From: Alphaproteobacteria bacterium
GTDB taxonomy: Bacteria; Pseudomonadota; Alphaproteobacteria; Caulobacterales; Maricaulaceae
Direction: 5' to 3'
NCBI GenBank assembly: GCA_016124665.1
Contig: WGNH01000025.1
Span: 29,045-93,044, forward strand
Length of the DNA stretch: 64,000 nucleotides
Shown: one piece after another, positions 1 to 9,855 of the stretch
How the letters are laid out: each line of letters begins with the position of its first letter
Position numbering within the stretch: the first letter of the stretch is position 1
Notes under the pieces: generated by a model
Seen by the model: only the letters and a program-made list of their open reading frames with translations
The model's database searches: none
What the model was told of the DNA's origin: nothing
Made by a program: the position numbers and the translations under genes

Positions 1-940
1 GCAAAAGCCGGCATCCGCCACCGAGCGCCGATGTTGAAAGCACGACACTCACAGAGCCCTGCTCGGTGAATTTTATGGCGTTGCCGATCAGGTTGAACAG
101 CACCTGCTCCAGGCGAACACGGTCACCAAATATCAACTGATCTTCCTTGCCGTCGCAGGTAACTGTGAAATCGAGGGCTTTCTCTGCCGCACGCACGCTC
201 CACAGGGCTCTGGCCTCATCGGCCAGCTTGGAAAGCGCAAAGCTTTCCGGCTCGATATCCAGCTTTCCGGCTTCGAGCTTCGAGAAATCGAGGACGTCAT
301 TGAGAATCCGCAGCAGAATCTCACCCGAATCCACAATCGTCTTGGCGAGCTTTTCCTGATCGGGATTGAGACCGGTTTCGAGAAGCAGCTGGCTGATCCC
401 CAACACACCGTTCAGCGGTGTACGGATTTCATGGCTCATTGTGGCAAGGAAATCGGACTTGACCTTGGCGGCCGACAACGCCTCCAGGCGTGATTGGCCC
501 AACTGCTTGGCCAGGGCTGCCAGTTTCCGGTTTCTTTCCTCGCTCTCATCCGACACCGCCGTAAAAAGGGCCAGCCCGGTGCCGATACCGCGATAGGCAC
601 CGTTTCGGGTGATCACGAACCCGTCCATCAGCGCACCGGGACGTTTGGTGACAATCAGCCGGTTGAGGTCATTGACCGGCGTCATCTCCTCGACGATCAG
701 CGGATCCTTGTCCATGACAAAGGTGACAGGCCGCTTGGCAAAGAGCGCGCGGCCGTGACGATCTGCCATTTTCAGGAAGAAGGCATCGCGCGGGATCAGC
801 CCGATCGGACGCTCCCCATCGACCACCGGCAAGGCCAGCAAGTCCTCGTCATCACCAAACATTTCATAGACCACCTCGCCTTTTGTTGTGGCGGTGATCG
901 GAGCGACGGGCTCACTGAGATGGCGGACGAGACGGCTCAT
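1..940 (-). CDS. CBS-domain sensor histidine kinase (3' part cut by window edge)
   Basis: The open frame starts at an ATG at 940 and runs off the left edge, so 313 residues are visible. Residues about 1-125 look like a CBS-type sensory pair (PVVDGERPIGLIP, then RNGAYRGIG). A short helical linker follows, then a HisKA dimerisation domain with the H-box SHEIRTPLNG (phospho-acceptor His170), then the start of the HATPase domain with the N-box NLIGNAIKF around residue 287. The G boxes and any receiver domain lie outside the window, so it could be a hybrid kinase. No transmembrane segment is visible, so it is probably cytosolic. The signal sensed is unknown. It is read away from cutA across a 105-bp gap. 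Confidence 0.85.
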   Translation of the reverse strand, partial: MSRLVRHLSEPVAPITATTKGEVVYEMFGDDEDLLALPVVDGERPIGLIPRDAFFLKMADRHGRALFAKRPVTFVMDKDPLIVEEMTPVNDLNRLIVTKRPGALMDGFVITRNGAYRGIGTGLALFTAVSDESEERNRKLAALAKQLGQSRLEALSAAKVKSDFLATMSHEIRTPLNGVLGISQLLLETGLNPDQEKLAKTIVDSGEILLRILNDVLDFSKLEAGKLDIEPESFALSKLADEARALWSVRAAEKALDFTVTCDGKEDQLIFGDRVRLEQVLFNLIGNAIKFTEQGSVSVVLSTSALGGGCRLL

Positions 941-1045
941 GTTCCAGCTCCGGTGTTCAGGAGCCGGAAGAATTCGCAGCGAATATTGCCTATCCGATTA
1001 ATTACGCAGCGGTTTCACAAAAAATTCGTTGAAGTGTTACGCGCC

Positions 1046-1366
1046 TTAACCAAGCGTTTCTGACCGCACCCAGTCAAGAAAGCCTGCGGAGCTGCCATCC
1101 GGCTCGACCAGCCATTCCAGTATGGCCGGTTCCTCATAGGGATGCAGCGCCTTGATGCGTTCCGCGCATTCCGCCGCCCGCGCCGTCTTCAATATCATCA
1201 CCCACTCGGCCTCGGCCTGCATCTTCCCCTTCCATTGATAAAAGGAGGTCCCGCCGGGCAACAGGTTGGCGCAGGCAATCAGGCGCGATTCCAGCAGCTT
1301 CCCGGCGGCCGTTCGCGCGCTCTCTTCATCCGGCCAGGTGGTATAGATGAGGCTGACATCTGACAT
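1046..1366 (-). CDS. cutA: CutA-family divalent cation tolerance protein
   Basis: The 106-residue product has the CutA core: a SLIYTTWPDEESA start, the SRLIACANLLPG loop, the FYQWKGKMQ strand, and LHPYEEPAILEW near the C terminus. CutA proteins form small trimers and are linked to divalent-metal tolerance, but their biochemical role is unsettled. I chose the ATG at 1366. The longer frame to 1414 would run into the divergently read queC, and its extra residues do not look like CutA. The length matches the family. Confidence 0.9.
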   Translation of the reverse strand: MSDVSLIYTTWPDEESARTAAGKLLESRLIACANLLPGGTSFYQWKGKMQAEAEWVMILKTARAAECAERIKALHPYEEPAILEWLVEPDGSSAGFLDWVRSETLG

Positions 1367-1397
1367 GGCGGCAGTTTTAGCCTTATAAGGCCGGGCT

Positions 1398-2108
1398 ATG
1401 AAGTCAGATGACACACCTTCCGCGCTGGTATTGTTTTCCGGGGGTCAGGATTCCGCCACGGCACTGGCCTGGGCGCTGGAAAACCATGCCCGTGTGGAAA
1501 CCATCGGCTTTGCCTATGGCCAGCGCCATGAGGTCGAGCTGGAAGCGCGTCAACGCGTGCGCACGGCGCTCGCCGGCCTTGATCCGGTCTGGGCGGGTCG
1601 GCTGGGGCCGGACCAGGTGGTGGATCTGTCCGGCTATGGCGCTCTGGCGGAAAGCGCATTGACGGCAGAAATGGAAATCGAGTGGAAACAGGGGGGCTTG
1701 CCGTCAACCTTTGTGCCGGGCCGCAATCTGGTCTTCCTGACCGTTGCATCCGCCCTCGCTTACCGGCGCGGCCTTGACTGTCTCGTCGGGGGCATGTGTG
1801 AAACCGATTATTCCGGCTATCCCGATTGCCGCCGCGAGACCATTGATGCCGCCCAGGCCATGATTTCGCTCGGCCTCGACCGTCCGATGCCCATCGAAAC
1901 GCCCCTGATGTTCCTGACCAAGGGCGGGACATGGGCGCTGGCGCATCAGCTCGGCGGCGACCGTCTGATCGGGATCATCGTTGAAGACTCCCACACCTGT
2001 TATCTCGGTGACCGCTCGCACCGGCATGACTGGGGCTATGGCTGCGGCGTGTGTCCGGCCTGTGAATTGCGGGCCCGGGGCTGGGTGGAGTGGCAGACAG
2101 GGACATGA
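1398..2108 (+). CDS. queC: 7-cyano-7-deazaguanine synthase QueC
   Basis: This 236-residue ATP-dependent enzyme converts 7-carboxy-7-deazaguanine to preQ0 in queuosine synthesis. The PP-loop SGGQDS is at residues 14-19. The C-terminal zinc site shows as C-Y-L then [10 protein letters not shown], giving four cysteines. Its stop overlaps the queE start (ATGA), so the two form one transcriptional unit. queD is not here but at about 55 kb on the other strand. Confidence 0.96.
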   Translation: MKSDDTPSALVLFSGGQDSATALAWALENHARVETIGFAYGQRHEVELEARQRVRTALAGLDPVWAGRLGPDQVVDLSGYGALAESALTAEMEIEWKQGGLPSTFVPGRNLVFLTVASALAYRRGLDCLVGGMCETDYSGYPDCRRETIDAAQAMISLGLDRPMPIETPLMFLTKGGTWALAHQLGGDRLIGIIVEDSHTCYLGDRSHRHDWGYGCGVCPACELRARGWVEWQTGT

Positions 2109-2734
2109 CCTATTCGGTGAAAGAGATATTCCTCACCGTTCAGGGTGAAGGCGGACAGGCCGGGCGTCCGGCGGTCTTCTGCCGCTTTGCCGGCTGCAAT
2201 CTCTGGTCCGGGCTGGAACGCGACCGGGCGAGCGCCGTCTGTAATTTCTGTGACACCGATTTTGTCGGCACGGACGGGCCGGGCGGCGGCAAGTTCAAGA
2301 CAGCCGCCGCGCTGGCAGAGGCCGTCGCCGCGCAATGGCCGGGCGGAGGCAAGCCGCTGGTGGTGTGCACCGGCGGTGAGCCGCTGCTGCAGCTTGATGC
2401 GCCGCTGATCGCCGCCTTCAAGGCGGCCGGGTTCGAGATCGCTGTTGAAAGCAATGGCACGCTGAAAGCGCCCGCCGGCATTGACTGGTTGACGGTCAGC
2501 CCCAAGGCGGATGCCCGGATCGTCCAGACCAGCGGCGAGGAATTGAAACTCGTCTATCCGCAGCCGGGTGTCGATCCGGCCCGGTTTGAAGGTCTCGATT
2601 TCAGGCGATTCTCGCTTCAGCCCATGGACGGGCCGGACCAGATGAAGAATGCGCAGGCAGCCTTTGATTACTGCCTGGCGCATCCTCAATGGTCATTGAG
2701 CCTGCAGACCCACAAATGGATCGGTGCGCCCTGA
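2105..2734 (+). CDS. queE: 7-carboxy-7-deazaguanine synthase QueE (radical SAM)
   Basis: QueE makes 7-carboxy-7-deazaguanine from 6-carboxytetrahydropterin. The [4Fe-4S] cysteines are spaced CX14CX2C (CNLWSG ... CNFC), the variant found in many proteobacterial QueEs rather than the usual CX3CX2C. The substrate and SAM motifs [17 protein letters not shown] and TGGEPLLQ are present. I chose the ATG at 2105, which overlaps the queC stop; an in-frame ATG at 2090 would only add five residues inside queC. The product is 209 residues, normal for the family. Confidence 0.95.
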   Translation: MTYSVKEIFLTVQGEGGQAGRPAVFCRFAGCNLWSGLERDRASAVCNFCDTDFVGTDGPGGGKFKTAAALAEAVAAQWPGGGKPLVVCTGGEPLLQLDAPLIAAFKAAGFEIAVESNGTLKAPAGIDWLTVSPKADARIVQTSGEELKLVYPQPGVDPARFEGLDFRRFSLQPMDGPDQMKNAQAAFDYCLAHPQWSLSLQTHKWIGAP

Positions 2735-2741
2735 CAGAGGT

Positions 2742-3287
2742 CTATGAGCCGGAATTCACCGCATCACGGAGGCTGGCGGCCAGCCGCGAGGAGAAGCGGT
2801 CGAAGGTCCGGTTGGTGTCGGTCCAGACATTGGCAAATTGCGCATCCTGGATGCTGGGCGTTGTCCAGCTGTATTCATAGGTGGCCACCAGCGAGCCATC
2901 CGCGGCGCGCAGTTCGGCCATCACATGGGCACCGCCACGGCCATAGCTCTGGAAGCTGAGCCCGGACGTTCCGCCTTGCTGTGCCATGGTTGGGCGATTG
3001 GGCGTGGCATCCTCGATCACGACATGCAGCGTTGCGCTGCCTTCGCCATCGGCCAGAAGCGCCACCTCGCGCAGCTCGCGCTGCAGGTCGGATGACAGCG
3101 TCCGGATCAGACGGTCGAATTCGCGCGCGCCATATTCATCGCGCTTGGCCTCCAGCGTTTCACCGATTGTGATGTCGGCCAGATGGACCGGCCCCGCCGG
3201 CGTGGCAGTATAATTTGCAATGAGGCCCTGGGCGAAGACCGGTGCCGCAAACAGCACCGCTGCCAGAGCCGAGACGAAATAACGCAT
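2742..3287 (-). CDS. Secreted protein of unknown function
   Basis: 181 residues with a clear signal peptide (MRYFVSALAAVLFAAPVFAQ) and a mature domain containing LADITIGETLEAKRDEYG, a basic-acidic helix and VVIEDATPNRPT. The domain layout loosely resembles periplasmic proteins that accumulate between envelope genes, but I cannot name the family. The start at 3287 is preceded by AGGAG at good spacing; the longer frame to 3305 adds six residues without a better ribosome site. It is convergent with queE, leaving 7 bp between the stops. Confidence 0.8.
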   Translation of the reverse strand: MRYFVSALAAVLFAAPVFAQGLIANYTATPAGPVHLADITIGETLEAKRDEYGAREFDRLIRTLSSDLQRELREVALLADGEGSATLHVVIEDATPNRPTMAQQGGTSGLSFQSYGRGGAHVMAELRAADGSLVATYEYSWTTPSIQDAQFANVWTDTNRTFDRFSSRLAASLRDAVNSGS

Positions 3288-3358
3288 GGTGATACTCCTG
3301 ATCATCGGCCTGTCCCCGTGATTACAACCATAGCAGACAGAAAGGCCGCTGTCAGGAA

Positions 3359-3589
3359 TTACTCGCGATCATGATCATGATCGTGATCGTCTTCATCCTC
3401 TTCGCCATCACCGGGTATGGCGGTGCGGACAACAGCACTGCCGACATTGCCTGCGGTTTCCAGCGCCGTGCCGGTCGTGCGGACGGCGGTTTCCGCGACC
3501 ATTGATGTGGCACCGATCACCAGGCAACCGGACAGCGCCGGTGCGGCGAGCAGAAGCGAAAGGACTACAGATATACGCCGCGCGGTCAT
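3359..3589 (-). CDS. Small lipoprotein with His/Asp-rich tail
   Basis: A 76-residue product. The N terminus is a lipoprotein signal with lipobox LSGC, followed by an amphipathic Ala/Thr/Val stretch. It ends in an acidic and histidine-rich tail in which DHDHDHD alternates, which could bind metal ions (inference). The start at 3589 follows GGAG by six bases; an upstream in-frame ATG at 3601 is possible. No function is recognised. Confidence 0.72.
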   Translation of the reverse strand: MTARRISVVLSLLLAAPALSGCLVIGATSMVAETAVRTTGTALETAGNVGSAVVRTAIPGDGEEDEDDHDHDHDRE

Positions 3590-3664
3590 GGGACACTCCA
3601 TATCAGACGGTCAGTATGATGGCGCGGCAGGGATTCACAAAGCGTGAAGACGCCAGCATTCTTG

Positions 3665-5017
3665 TCAGTCTTTCCGGATCCGCACCGAAACCGGTTCGCC
3701 GCCGCGGAAATGGATGTCGCGCTGCGGGAAGGGGAAATTGACGCCATTCTCGGTGAAGGCTTTCCAGATCGCCAGGAGCACCTCGCTCGACACATTGTTC
3801 ACACCCTGCCCCGGATCGGCAATCCAGAAGCGGATTTCCAGATCGATGGAATTATCGCCAAAACCGCGCAGAAGGCATTTCGGTGCCGGCGAGTTGAGCA
3901 CACGCGGCACCGTCTTGGAGGCTTCGACGGCCAGTTCCATCGCCGTCGGGATGTCGGTGGTATAATCGACCCCGATCATGCGCTTGATGCGGACGGCATG
4001 ATCGGAAAAGGACCAGTTGATCACCTTGGTGGTGATGAATTCCTCATTGGGAATCAGGTGCTCCATGCCGTCGCGTGTGATCACCGACGCAAAGCGCATG
4101 CCCAGCGAATTCACCCGGCCATACGTGTCTTCCAGCGTGATGACATCGCCCGGCTTGATGGAACGGTCGAGCAGCAGGATCACGCCCGAGACGAGGTTGG
4201 AGAAAATTTTCTGCAGCCCGAAGCCGATCCCGAGACCCACGGCACCGGAGAAGATGGCCAGAGCGCCCAGAGGAATACCCAGGCTGGACAGCGCCAGCAG
4301 GATGGCAGACGCCAGCAGGGTGACCTGGACCGATTTTCCGATCAGCAAGCGCGCGGAGGGGTTCAGGCTCGGCAGCTTGTTGATGCGGGCCGACAGAACG
4401 GCGGCAATGCGTGAGGCGACCCAGTAGAGCACCACCAGCAAAACAAGTGCCTGGATGGCGGACATGACGGAGACCCGGCCGCCACCCACACTGACCCCCA
4501 GCGAGTCCAGAAATCCGGTGGTCGGCGCAAGCCAGCCTACGATATTCATCGCAGCGATGGTCCAGCTCATGATGGCGGCTGTGCGTGACCAGAAGGGTTC
4601 GGCGATAAAGCCGGTGATGGCCCGGATCACCGCCCACGCGCCAACCAGATTAGCCGCCAGACGGACCCAGAAAAACTCCATGTCGAGCTGTTGCAGCGTG
4701 AACAATACCGCCGACAGGAAGATCCAGCTCAGGGCCGGACCGAGAACCGGAGACAGTAGCCGCACGGCATCCGAACTGAACCGTCGCAAAAAGCCAATAT
4801 TACAGAGGCGTTGCAGGAGATTGGCGACCGGCTTGCGTACCGCGAAGGCCAGAAGAATGCCGACGACAATCGCCGCTGCCTGCACGCCGAAATCGACGCT
4901 GACCATTTCCGAGCGCAGCCACTCCCACAGCGATTCCAGCCGGCCGCGCCAGAGCGCTGGATCGGTGAGCTGTTCGAGATCGGGTGTCTCGATTGCCGGA
5001 GGCGGATTGGTGGCCAT
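3665..5017 (-). CDS. MscS-family mechanosensitive channel
   Basis: 450 residues with four to six membrane segments: about 46-60, 92-110, 120-138, 185-205 and 230-262. The MscS core follows (GLGIGFGLQKIFSNLVSG at 261-278, then DRSIKPGDVI), with the beta-domain VNSLGMRFASVITRDG and IPNEEF. These are the pore-lining helix and cytoplasmic vestibule of small-conductance channels that release solutes on osmotic downshock. The N-terminal extension makes it longer than E. coli MscS (286 aa). It may be the last gene after the moxR operon (gap 42 bp). Confidence 0.93.
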   Translation of the reverse strand: MATNPPPAIETPDLEQLTDPALWRGRLESLWEWLRSEMVSVDFGVQAAAIVVGILLAFAVRKPVANLLQRLCNIGFLRRFSSDAVRLLSPVLGPALSWIFLSAVLFTLQQLDMEFFWVRLAANLVGAWAVIRAITGFIAEPFWSRTAAIMSWTIAAMNIVGWLAPTTGFLDSLGVSVGGGRVSVMSAIQALVLLVVLYWVASRIAAVLSARINKLPSLNPSARLLIGKSVQVTLLASAILLALSSLGIPLGALAIFSGAVGLGIGFGLQKIFSNLVSGVILLLDRSIKPGDVITLEDTYGRVNSLGMRFASVITRDGMEHLIPNEEFITTKVINWSFSDHAVRIKRMIGVDYTTDIPTAMELAVEASKTVPRVLNSPAPKCLLRGFGDNSIDLEIRFWIADPGQGVNNVSSEVLLAIWKAFTENGVNFPFPQRDIHFRGGEPVSVRIRKD

Positions 5018-5059
5018 GAATCAGAAAGATAGGCCGGAAGACGGTGTAACGTCGAGGGG

Positions 5060-7126
5060 CTATTGACCTTCGCGCCGCCAACCCTGGCCAAGCGCCGCCA
5101 CAATCAGCAGCAATAGGGGCAGGGCCGGCAGAAGCGGCGTGCGCTCCGCACCGCGTACGATATAGCGCTCATTGCGTTGCAGCCCGTACCAGTTGCGTCC
5201 GGCGGCGTCCGCCCCGGCCCGGGTGCGCCGCACGCCCGGCAGGTCCGGGGTTTCGCCAGTGCCGAGGGCATAACTGCCGCCCCCTGTGGCGCGGACAAGC
5301 GGCTGTATCACCTCCTGCGTCGGGCGTAGATTGGCATATTCCTGCGGATTGAGCGGACCCAGCGCCGCAACAGCCGTCAGATCCCCCGAGCGCAAACGTA
5401 CCAGGCCGGATTGTTCTTCGGCTCCGGTCGTGGCCGAGAAACGTCCCGGCTCGCCCGTGGCGGTCATGTCCAGCGTTTCGGTCCGCCCGGACGGCCATTC
5501 CAGTTCCAGCGGCGGCGGCGCATCCGCCAGCGTGGTGCGTTCGGCCATCAGCTGGCCGTTGAAGGCAGAGGCGGACAGGCGCTCTTCATCCAGCTCGGGC
5601 TCGCCCATCAGCCAGTGCGCCACGCGGCGGAACATTTCGCCATGCGGCCCTCCGCCCTGATAGCCGCGCGCCCACAGCCAGCTCTGATCCGACAGCAGGA
5701 TGGCCGAGCGTCCCTGTCCGGCGCGGGCCAGCACCAGCAAGGGGCCGCCATCCGGCGCTTCAAGCAGGGTCTCCCCGCCCAGCACGGACGCATCAATCCG
5801 GCGGAACCATTCCCCCCACGGGTCTTCTCCTTCCGCCGGAGCCAGATTGGCAGTGACCGGATGGCGTGAACCGGCTTCGGTGATTTCCGGGCGATAGGCC
5901 CCGGTCGCAATGACACCTGTGGGCCGCGCCGGCAGCACCGCCGCCAGCGGAGAGCGGTAGATGGAGGTCGCCTGCCCGAAGGGCGGACCGGCCGTGACCA
6001 GCAAGGCGCCGCCATTGTCGACATAGCGCGAGATGTAATCGAAATAGAGGGGCGGGATGAGCTGCCGCCGCCGGTAACGGTCGAAAATCACCAGATCGAA
6101 TTCGTCCAGGCGTTCCTCGAACAATTCGCGGGTCGGGAAGGGGATCAGGGACAATTCATCCACCGGCGTGGAATCCACCGCTTCCGGCGGGCGCAGAATG
6201 GTGAAATGCACCAGATCAACGGATGGATCGGACTTCAGAAGGTCGCGCCAGGTGCGCGCGCCATTATGCGGTTCACCCGTGACCAGCAACACCCGCAGCC
6301 GGTCGCGCACACCGGTCACGGAGACCGCCGCGCGATTGTTGATCAGGGATAATTCCTCCCGGCCCGGCTCGACCTCGATCTCGATCACATTCGCGCCGCG
6401 ATGCTCGACCGGGGCCGTGACCGTGGTGTCGGTGCCGATGGTGATCCGGGCCGTCTGCGGATCACCGCCATCGACCCGGAAGGTCAACGTTGCGGTGCCG
6501 GTCATCGCATCGTCCTCGACGCGGATCACGAATTCGGCCGGCTCGTTGACCAGGCCATAGCGGGGGGCTTCCACGATCACCAGCCGCCGGTCGCCCTGAT
6601 CGGGGTCGCCAGTGAGCAGGTGATGCACCGGCGCGGCAATGTCCAGCGCGTCAGCATTTTCCGGCATGTCATGAACACGGCCATCGGACGCGATGATGAT
6701 GCCGGCAAGGCGGTCGCGCGGAATACCGGCCAGCGCCGCCTGGACGGCATCCATGGCCAGCGTCCCATCGGGGTCATTTCCGATCTCCGCCTCGACCAGT
6801 TCCAGTTCCGGATCCGCTTCGGCACGGGCCCGCAGATCCGCGAGGGCGGCGTCTGCCGCTTCACTGCGGCCGGGAATATCCATGGAGTCCGAGCGGTCGA
6901 TTACGGCCAGGGCGATATCCGGCAGGGCTTCGCGCTCCTCCTCGACCAGCGACGGATTCATCAGGACGGCCGAAATCAGCAGGATCGACAGGCTGCGCCA
7001 CAGCCAGCCATTCAGGCGGCGGACTGCGCCGAAACCGGTAACGCCCAGCGCAAGCACGGCCAGCGACCCGATGACCCAGGCAGGGATGAGCGGCGCAAAG
7101 TCCAGCGTGGTGGCGGCGACACTCAT
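5060..7126 (-). CDS. VWA/glutamine-amidotransferase-like membrane protein of the moxR operon
   Basis: 688 residues. Two N-terminal membrane segments lie at about 13-35 and 42-60. A degenerate MIDAS-type motif DRSDSM (about 77-82) suggests a von Willebrand A-like fold. Beta-rich domains follow, then a class-I-amidotransferase-like fold (about 345-480, YVDNGGALLVTAGPPF) with no catalytic Cys-His pair that I can see. A last hydrophobic stretch (LLPALPLLLLIVAAL) ends the protein. The start overlaps the stop of the DUF4159 gene (ATGA). In this operon type the protein is thought to work in the envelope with the MoxR ATPase; no direct function is known. Confidence 0.8.
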   Translation of the reverse strand: MSVAATTLDFAPLIPAWVIGSLAVLALGVTGFGAVRRLNGWLWRSLSILLISAVLMNPSLVEEEREALPDIALAVIDRSDSMDIPGRSEAADAALADLRARAEADPELELVEAEIGNDPDGTLAMDAVQAALAGIPRDRLAGIIIASDGRVHDMPENADALDIAAPVHHLLTGDPDQGDRRLVIVEAPRYGLVNEPAEFVIRVEDDAMTGTATLTFRVDGGDPQTARITIGTDTTVTAPVEHRGANVIEIEVEPGREELSLINNRAAVSVTGVRDRLRVLLVTGEPHNGARTWRDLLKSDPSVDLVHFTILRPPEAVDSTPVDELSLIPFPTRELFEERLDEFDLVIFDRYRRRQLIPPLYFDYISRYVDNGGALLVTAGPPFGQATSIYRSPLAAVLPARPTGVIATGAYRPEITEAGSRHPVTANLAPAEGEDPWGEWFRRIDASVLGGETLLEAPDGGPLLVLARAGQGRSAILLSDQSWLWARGYQGGGPHGEMFRRVAHWLMGEPELDEERLSASAFNGQLMAERTTLADAPPPLELEWPSGRTETLDMTATGEPGRFSATTGAEEQSGLVRLRSGDLTAVAALGPLNPQEYANLRPTQEVIQPLVRATGGGSYALGTGETPDLPGVRRTRAGADAAGRNWYGLQRNERYIVRGAERTPLLPALPLLLLIVAALGQGWRREGQ

Positions 7127-9855
7127 TGGCCCAGCCTTTCCAGCAACGCCGGGATATGCACCTGGTCGGCCTTGTAATTGCCGGTCAGCGCATACATCGC
7201 GACATTCATGCCGAAACGCCTTGCCATCTCGCGTTCGCGTTCGCCGCCCTCGACCGGATAGAGGGATTGCCCGTTTTCGTCTGTTGCCCAGGCCGAGGCC
7301 CAGTCATTCGAACCGATAATCACGCCCGAAGCCCCGTCCCGCGATGCGCCGTCGGGATCCGCCTCGACCCAGACCGGTCCGCCGCTGATCCGGCCGGGAA
7401 AGTCCTGCAGGAGATAGAAGGAGCGCGTCAGCACATGGTCGGGATCAATCCGGGCCAGCGCCGGGATGTCGACCGATTCCAGCAAGCGGGCGAGGCCGGG
7501 ATGTGGGGCGCCGGCGCGCGTCGCGGCAATGTCGGCATCCTGGGTGTCGAACAGGATCAGACCGCCGGACTGGATGTAGCGGGAGACGCGTTCAGCGGCC
7601 TCGGCCGACAAGGGCGGCGCGTTTTCCAGAACCGGCCAGTAGATAACCGGGAAGAAGACCAGCTCATTGGCTTCCACATTCACCGCCATGGGTTCCTGTG
7701 GCTCCATGGCACTGCGGCGGGTGATGTCGCGGCTGATCCCGATCAATCCGGCGCGGCTGCGCGCATCGACTTCGCGATTGCCGGTTTCGACATAGGCGAA
7801 GCGCAGCTCCAGGGCGGCATCCATTTCAAAACTGTCGAGATATTCCATCTGCTGGGCGTGGGCCTGGGGCAGGAACCAGACAAGGCCGGCTGCCGCGATC
7901 AATGCCGCCACAGCGCTGCCCCGGCGCGGCAGGCGCAGGCGCGGCAACCGTCCGGCCAGCGCCAGACCGATGATCGCGTCAATCGCCAGCAGGAAGAGCG
8001 CCAGCGCCAGGAGCGGTCCGGCAAACCGCCGTTCGGCGGGCGCTTCCAGATTGGCAAAGGTCACGCCGGGCAGGTTGCGTGGCAAGGCGGTGATCTCGCC
8101 GCCGGCGCGCACGACATTCAGGGCTGCACTCGCGGGCCCCAGACGGTAGATGCCGGGCGGTGTGACGGCGCTGGCGCGGGCATTGTCCCAGCTTTGTGCC
8201 GGAACCGGCCGTGCGGAAACCGGTGGATCGGAAAGTCGGCCTTCGCCATCCAGCGCGCGCTCGATGACATAAGCTCCGGATTGTGTCGGGGTCGCCGTTC
8301 CGCCCTGGGCCAGCGCGGAGATCCGTCGCAGCATACGCGGGAACAGCCCGGTCAGTGGCAGATCCGACCATTCCGGTCCGGCCGTGACATGGAACAAGAC
8401 CACCCAGCCTTCGCCCTGGCGCATGGCCGTGACCAGTGGCGTCCCGTCCTGCAGGCGCGCCCAGACCCGGTCCACCGCCGCCGTGCCGGGTTCCGCCAGC
8501 ACTTGCCGCGACACGGTCGCCTCGGGAGGCACAGCCAGGCCGGCAAAGGGCGAGTCGGCGGCAAAGGGTGCCAGCGTTTGCGGCTCTTCCCAGGCCAGCG
8601 CGCTGCCGAACATGCGGCCGCCCTGACGGAGCTGGACCGGCAGCAGCGCATCGGCCCGCGCTGCCAGACGCGGTCCGGCAAAGCGGATCAGCAATCCGCC
8701 CTGATTGACGAAATCCAGCACCCGCGCATCGTCGGTGCGCGCCGCATCCACCATGATCAGGGCCGAGACATTGTTCGCCAGCAAGGCGTCGAGATCATCA
8801 CGCCGCGCTTCGGTGAAAGGTTCGATGGCGCGCATGATGTAGTGCAGGTCCGACAGGAGCGGCTGCCCGTCCTCGCTGGCGGCGTCAATCACGCCCACGC
8901 GGGGCCGCCGCCAGGCATCATCGGTCAATTGTGTGCCACCGGCAGAGACCTGCCCCTCGATCCGGATGGCCGCCACGCGGTTGCGCAGGTCCAGCGGCAA
9001 TTCGATATCGGCGCGGGCGCGGGTCACGCTGGTGTCCAACTCGACCTCGGTGCGGGCGACGGCGCGGCCATCGCCCGCTGTCGCGACCAGCGAAACCGTG
9101 CGCGGCAGTTCGGCGTCAATGCGCATCACATCCACGGCAAAACCGTTGGGCGTGGCGACCGGTGCGCTTAGCGCCACGGGCGAGCGGCCCGGCCCCGGCA
9201 GAATGGCGGTCACCGGCCCCAGCGGGTCCAGAATACGGGCAAGGTTTTGCGATCCGGCGGTGTCAATGCCGTCCGTGATCCAGACGACCTGGAGATCACT
9301 CGTCAGACCGCCGGCGTCCACGGCGGCATCAATCCGCCCGGCGGCAAGCTCCCGATCCGGCGGCCAGGCCTGGACATCGGCGCTTTCCAGACGTCGGCGG
9401 GCGGCATCGGGATCGCCAAGGACCAGCTCGGCATCTGCTGTCGCATCGGCGGTAAATAGGATGGCGGCCGTGCGGCCATTTTCATTGGCCAGATCAAGCC
9501 GGTAATTGGCTTCCCGCACCATGTCGCGCCAGGCCGGGGCCGAGGCCCAGCCATTATCCACCACCAGCAGCAGGGGGCGATCAGTCTCGATACCGGTTTC
9601 AGGCTGCCAGACCGGGCGGGCGAGGGCGATAATTACAATAGCCGCCAGAAGCAGGCGGAACAGGATCAGCCACCAGGGCGCATGATGCGGCGTCTCGGCG
9701 TCATCCGGCGCATCCTTCAGCAGGCGCAGCGGCGGAAACACGGCCCGGCGCGGCGGCGGCGGGGTGGCGCGCAAGAGCCGCCACAATATGGGCAGCGTCA
9801 AAAGCCCGATCAGGGCCAGCGGCGCAGCAAAGGCGAGGGGACCAAGCGCCAGCAT
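7123..9855 (-). CDS. BatA-type N-terminal membrane domain fused to DUF4159
   Basis: 910 residues. The N terminus carries the BatA double-membrane region (LALGPLAFAAPLALIGLL at about 2-20, then a second helix near 62-82). A long periplasmic-looking VWA-like middle follows, two more membrane helices sit near residues 620-660, and the DUF4159 domain is at about 690-910 (FAYVETGNREVD ... SGGLILFDTQ). This fusion is characteristic of alphaproteobacterial moxR operons. The start abuts the stop of the DUF58 gene with no gap, and the 3' end overlaps the next gene, so translation is probably coupled. Confidence 0.88.
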   Translation of the reverse strand: MLALGPLAFAAPLALIGLLTLPILWRLLRATPPPPRRAVFPPLRLLKDAPDDAETPHHAPWWLILFRLLLAAIVIIALARPVWQPETGIETDRPLLLVVDNGWASAPAWRDMVREANYRLDLANENGRTAAILFTADATADAELVLGDPDAARRRLESADVQAWPPDRELAAGRIDAAVDAGGLTSDLQVVWITDGIDTAGSQNLARILDPLGPVTAILPGPGRSPVALSAPVATPNGFAVDVMRIDAELPRTVSLVATAGDGRAVARTEVELDTSVTRARADIELPLDLRNRVAAIRIEGQVSAGGTQLTDDAWRRPRVGVIDAASEDGQPLLSDLHYIMRAIEPFTEARRDDLDALLANNVSALIMVDAARTDDARVLDFVNQGGLLIRFAGPRLAARADALLPVQLRQGGRMFGSALAWEEPQTLAPFAADSPFAGLAVPPEATVSRQVLAEPGTAAVDRVWARLQDGTPLVTAMRQGEGWVVLFHVTAGPEWSDLPLTGLFPRMLRRISALAQGGTATPTQSGAYVIERALDGEGRLSDPPVSARPVPAQSWDNARASAVTPPGIYRLGPASAALNVVRAGGEITALPRNLPGVTFANLEAPAERRFAGPLLALALFLLAIDAIIGLALAGRLPRLRLPRRGSAVAALIAAAGLVWFLPQAHAQQMEYLDSFEMDAALELRFAYVETGNREVDARSRAGLIGISRDITRRSAMEPQEPMAVNVEANELVFFPVIYWPVLENAPPLSAEAAERVSRYIQSGGLILFDTQDADIAATRAGAPHPGLARLLESVDIPALARIDPDHVLTRSFYLLQDFPGRISGGPVWVEADPDGASRDGASGVIIGSNDWASAWATDENGQSLYPVEGGEREREMARRFGMNVAMYALTGNYKADQVHIPALLERLGQ

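Noticed and set aside
1046..1414. The longer CutA start at 1414
   Set aside because: It overlaps the divergent queC coding region, and the added 16 residues do not resemble the family.
3644..4414. Long plus-strand frames opposite the MscS, moxR-operon, serine peptidase and uvrB genes
   Set aside because: They are antisense shadows caused by high GC at third positions; the minus-strand products have clear families and motifs.
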